DNA from: Ramicandelaber brevisporus
Taxonomy: Eukaryota > Kickxellomycota > Ramicandelaberales > Ramicandelaberaceae
Length of the DNA stretch: 16,900 nucleotides
Reading direction: 5' to 3'
NCBI GenBank assembly: GCA_025201865.1
Contig: MU602976.1
Span: 1 to 16,900, forward strand
Shown one piece after another: positions 13,874-16,900 of this stretch. The stretch's first letter is position 1. Every line of letters begins with the position of its first letter. The translations under genes and the position numbers were made by a program. The notes below the pieces were generated by a model. That model worked only from the letters and a program-made list of their open reading frames with translations, did no database searches and had not been told where the DNA came from.

Positions 13874-16492
13874 TTATGACATTGAAGTCGATTTAACAAT
13901 TATGTATGATGCTCCGTTGTCAGCACCGTCCCGCTTGCCCGATAGCGGTGTTGGACCTAGTGGACATTGCTCACTCTTGAATACTGAGATTTTTCCAAAC
14001 CCACATGATGATCCGCTTTTACTCACACGTACTCCAGTTGCTTCCCACATTGTCATCTGTCCGGTAGCATCGCCATTGTTCATGACGGCTTTAAGCACAG
14101 CTGTGGTTTCTTGAGTGAATCGTGGCAACGGTACCATAACCAACAATGGGGCATTGACAGTGGCAATTGCATCTTCGAATCCGTCGCCACTGTTGAGCGG
14201 TGTACACAGCTTGGCAGCGATATCACTCAAATCGGACTGCTGCGGGTCTTCATTAAAGTATTTGAGCAGTCTAGCTACACATAGCCGCATCGACTCTACT
14301 GGGAACTCTGGCAAGCTCGAGCGAACCATCTCAACCAATTCACAAATACGATACAGCTGCAATAGGCGAACCGTCATTTGAGTTGTAGACAGTTCCATCG
14401 GGTCGACGAACTTGGTCAGCTCGGCCAGTGTTGAGGATGATGCCAGGTGAGAGCCGGTTGTCAATAAATGAACTAAATCGGCACGAATCTTGGAGCGACC
14501 AATATCGACAATGCATGCCATTGGGAAGTCACACCAGTACGACATTTGCTCAGCCAGCTCCTCTTGATGTGCACCTAGTCCTTCAGCTGGATTGCCACCG
14601 CCACTACCACTGAAACCACGTCCATTTCCATGTCCATTCATTTGATTGCTTTCTTCAGCATCAGTGCCATCGCCATTGTTCATCATTCGCATAATCTTAT
14701 GGCAAACTGTGACATACTCTCGAATATTAATGGCCAATCCTGATGTATTCGTAGTTGATATCACCGGCAGAATCTTTCCCGCCTCCAGCGCTTCTGCGAC
14801 TGCCTCGATACACTCCGAAATGTCAGCTTCACATACTGCATCTTGGCATAGTAGCCACATTCTCTCTGTAATATCAAACGTCATTCTTGGAATCCAGTCC
14901 ATGCCGCCTCCGCCCACAGTTCCATCTCCAGATGATGCGCTGCCGCTTGCACCACCACTGGCATTTCCAGAATAGTTAAGGCGAGTTGACCATGATGATG
15001 AGGAAGAGCGCCGGTGAGGCTGTTGTTCTTGGAGAACATAATCATCGATAAGTCTGTCAATCTTTGTGGAGGCTGCCATGTTGCGTAGCACCGTGGTTTG
15101 ATCCTCTTCAACCATCCAGGAACGTCCACGTCCACCTCTGCTGATATCACCACCATCACCACCATTGGAGTATCCGTCAATATCGACATCTTCGTTGGCG
15201 CAGCGTTCGACAATACCTTGCCATTTGAGAAGCATGATTAACTCATTGTGAATCTGCCACAATACGTGTCGAGTTGATGCAATTTGAGAGCCCTTTTCGC
15301 CACCATTGCCAGCAACGGTCAAAACTGGATTGTGTGGCAGCGGAATCTTGGTCTGAAAGCGGTCTGGTGAATATGCGCTAAACACGGTAGCAGTCAGATG
15401 AGCATCTGTTGGAGATGTTGCTGGTTGGGTCAGATACTGCAGAGTAGGATTGCGGTGCAACCAGTATGCATGAATGCGGATGAAACCAGATGTAACGGGA
15501 TCAAGTGACTGGAGTGGGGCTGCAGCGCTATGGCTACCAGTGAGGCGATGCAGAGGAGTGTCATCGAGAGTGACGTCGGGTGCGGCCTGGACATCGTACT
15601 CGACATACACGGTGGCTGGAATGGATACATCCGCCTGAGGAAGCTGAAGCTGCTGAGCTGTTGGCGGCCTGTCAGCGTCGACATCTTCTTCATCCATGGC
15701 CATAAATGATGGAGATGGCGGTAAATTAATCACATCCTTGATTGACACAGTCGAGATTGCTGGCAATGAGCCCATGTCTGCTTCAGGGATAGATACGGCC
15801 ATCAGCATGCCAGTACATACTCGAACCGGCTTCACATACTCTTCATCCTCATCCATCTCATTTGACAGCGCTGGCTGGAATGTGGATAGAGCGTCTACTG
15901 CATACGCCGCGATATATTGCAAGTTTAATCCAGCTGTGATACGCTGATTGGCGGCAACAATCGAGATGTAGAATCGCGCATCATCTTTCGTCAGTGGCTC
16001 CAACGTCGCACCGCTGGTGTCATCTGCCGAATGGTCCAAAGAGTGATTAACACGCAACTCCGAGCAGATTCGATTAATGGTGGACGTTGCTTGCCCAAAT
16101 GGATACTCGTGCTGTTGAGCTGTCACCACACCTGCTGCATCTTTTGAGCCTTTGTTACTGTTGTTGATGGATTTGTTTGAGATATACGTTGGACCAACTG
16201 GCAAGCATGCAACTTGTTCGATAGACGCAGTCTTGCTGGCAGTGGGGGAACGAGCTGTCAAGAGTACACAGTCGCCAGGACCGAGAAACTGGCGAACTGG
16301 ATGCCAAAGCCGCGCTGGAATGGACCAAACAAGTACGCTTTCAAACTCCACAGCCTCCAACTGACCGAGATTGGTTGTTGCTTCTGCTGCTTCTACTGCT
16401 GCTGTTGAGGATGCTGTTGAGGATGCTTTGCCAACTACAGCGTCGGTCAGCGCAGCTAGGAAGCCCTGAGCGTTGCTTCTGGATCGAGTCAT
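13874..16492 (-). CDS. ZWILCH: Zwilch homologue (Rod-Zwilch-Zw10 kinetochore complex)
   Basis: The protein is 872 aa from ATG (16490-16492, A at −3) to TAA. Zwilch joins Rod and Zw10 in the RZZ complex of the outer kinetochore corona, which recruits dynein via Spindly and supports Mad1-Mad2 checkpoint signalling. Recognisable parts in Zwilch order are: CLPVGP (97-101); the beta segment FYISIVAANQRITAGLNLQY (174-193), matching the WLGAELITTNNSITGIVLY region of the human protein; the helix IHNELIMLLKWQGIV (414-428); the helical core from DITERMWLLCQDAV (540-553); and the best block, CIVDIGRSKIRADLV through ELVEMVRSSLPEF to RLCVARLLKYFNEDP (660-750), which follows human LLEIGLDKLKKDYI, ILEILVSCMPF and QICIKYYKQNP. 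Ser/Gly/Asn-rich insertions (435-460, 496-530, 606-645) explain the extra length over the roughly 590-residue human protein. No intron is visible. I am confident but working from memory; a profile search would settle it. Confidence 0.8.
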   Translation of the reverse strand: MTRSRSNAQGFLAALTDAVVGKASSTASSTAAVEAAEATTNLGQLEAVEFESVLVWSIPARLWHPVRQFLGPGDCVLLTARSPTASKTASIEQVACLPVGPTYISNKSINNSNKGSKDAAGVVTAQQHEYPFGQATSTINRICSELRVNHSLDHSADDTSGATLEPLTKDDARFYISIVAANQRITAGLNLQYIAAYAVDALSTFQPALSNEMDEDEEYVKPVRVCTGMLMAVSIPEADMGSLPAISTVSIKDVINLPPSPSFMAMDEEDVDADRPPTAQQLQLPQADVSIPATVYVEYDVQAAPDVTLDDTPLHRLTGSHSAAAPLQSLDPVTSGFIRIHAYWLHRNPTLQYLTQPATSPTDAHLTATVFSAYSPDRFQTKIPLPHNPVLTVAGNGGEKGSQIASTRHVLWQIHNELIMLLKWQGIVERCANEDVDIDGYSNGGDGGDISRGGRGRSWMVEEDQTTVLRNMAASTKIDRLIDDYVLQEQQPHRRSSSSSWSTRLNYSGNASGGASGSASSGDGTVGGGGMDWIPRMTFDITERMWLLCQDAVCEADISECIEAVAEALEAGKILPVISTTNTSGLAINIREYVTVCHKIMRMMNNGDGTDAEESNQMNGHGNGRGFSGSGGGNPAEGLGAHQEELAEQMSYWCDFPMACIVDIGRSKIRADLVHLLTTGSHLASSSTLAELTKFVDPMELSTTQMTVRLLQLYRICELVEMVRSSLPEFPVESMRLCVARLLKYFNEDPQQSDLSDIAAKLCTPLNSGDGFEDAIATVNAPLLVMVPLPRFTQETTAVLKAVMNNGDATGQMTMWEATGVRVSKSGSSCGFGKISVFKSEQCPLGPTPLSGKRDGADNGASYIIVKSTSMS

Positions 16493-16664
16493 CTTGTTTA
16501 CTTTATGTTTGTTTGCGAGTCTGTTGATTGTGGAAGTCTCTCTACCTCTCTCCCTCTCTGTTTATTGCTTTATTTTTTTTGTAAACAAACAAACACAAAC
16601 CAAGTCCATCACGACAACAGCAACAACAGTTACAGCTACAACAACTTGCAACGACTTACAACAA
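16493..16664. promoter_or_regulatory. Compact divergent promoter between ZWILCH and the gene at 16665
   Basis: Only 172 bp separate the two start codons. The left half is CT-rich, the middle is T-rich with AAAC repeats (about 16582-16598), and the right half is CAACA-rich, a likely leader of the right gene. No TATA box was found. Confidence 0.6.
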
Positions 16665-16900
16665 ATGAGCTGGACATCGTTCTGCGACCAACTCAACGAT
16701 GCTTCTGTGCAGATCCAAGCACTGCGTCTAGACCCGCCTCATTCCAACCTGTCTCTTCTCGGTATCAAGCCCTCAAGTTCTCTTCGGCTATCATCACCAC
16801 CATCGCCGCCACCGCCTGTTATTATTCGAGATGCCGATGCCTCTGAATCCCGATTGATGGCACCTGGAGTCCAATCCATGCTTCGAAGCCTCATCTCCAG
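16665..16900 (+). CDS. Unknown protein, 5' part of the gene (3' end outside window)
   Basis: The ATG at 16665-16667 (A at −3) opens a frame of 78 codons that is still open at the right edge. The visible N-terminus begins MSWTSFCDQLNDASVQIQAL, probably helical, followed by a Ser/Pro-rich stretch with four consecutive prolines and then APGVQSMLRSLISS. Codon use and composition resemble the neighbouring real genes. I do not recognise the family. The start codon, its sequence context and the divergent promoter shared with ZWILCH make it a likely gene. Confidence 0.65.
   Translation, partial: MSWTSFCDQLNDASVQIQALRLDPPHSNLSLLGIKPSSSLRLSSPPSPPPPVIIRDADASESRLMAPGVQSMLRSLIS

Noticed and set aside
1-16900. 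CRISPR array, insertion sequence or prophage
   Set aside because: The repeats are simple microsatellites or coding repeats without regular spacers. No transposase, terminal inverted repeats or phage genes were seen, and the tRNA and gene structure are eukaryotic.

Overview
This is nuclear DNA from a eukaryote with a compact genome. Long single-exon genes carry A or G near the −3 position of the ATG, intergenic spaces are short and microsatellite-rich, and there is a Pol III tRNA gene with internal A and B boxes and a T-run terminator. The gene set is that of an opisthokont-like microbe: COPII Sec31, ACT-domain phenylalanine hydroxylase, an F-box/LRR protein, Integrator subunit 7 and the kinetochore protein Zwilch. 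The last two are missing from yeast and most Dikarya. With almost no introns and several small secreted peptides, I infer an early-diverging fungus (for example a zoopagomycete- or Kickxellomycotina-like lineage). A unicellular holozoan or another protist is not excluded, and the species call is a guess.

Left to right: 1-1310 is the 3' part of a SEC31 gene (+), with the W-N active fragment, a Pro/Gln-rich linker and the C-terminal helical domain. 1744-1815 is tRNA-Ala(UGC). 1989-2465 (−) encodes a secreted Gly/Trp/Cys-rich protein. 3114-3311 (−) encodes a 65-residue secreted peptide with a knottin-type six-cysteine pattern. 3312-4641 is a long spacer full of simple repeats. 4642-6129 (−) is phenylalanine hydroxylase, divergent across a repeat-rich 786-bp spacer from an F-box/LRR gene at 6916-8364 (+). 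That gene converges on INTS7 at 8427-11552 (−). 11789-12202 (−) is a second, apparently frameshifted, secreted Gly/Trp-rich gene. 13379-13822 (+) is its intact divergent paralogue. 13874-16492 (−) is Zwilch, sharing a 172-bp divergent promoter with a gene that starts at 16665 (+) and leaves the window.

The housekeeping genes do not form one pathway. They serve ER export, aromatic amino-acid metabolism, ubiquitin-ligase adaptation, snRNA/mRNA 3' processing and the spindle checkpoint. The unusual content is the set of small secreted proteins between them. Three of them (1989-2465, 11789-12202, 13379-13822) share a signal peptide, a short pro-region and a junction motif of the form [DE]-L-x-[ST]-K-x-[PS]-x-K-P-L just before a Gly/Trp/Cys array, which defines a family I do not recognise. 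In the middle copy the array is read in the wrong frame because one C is missing (on the + strand) from a repeated motif at 12028-12031. The repeat has no stops in that frame, so the shift yields an acidic Ala/Gly/Glu/Asp protein and not a truncated one.

All product calls rest on remembered family sequences and visible motifs. No search was run.
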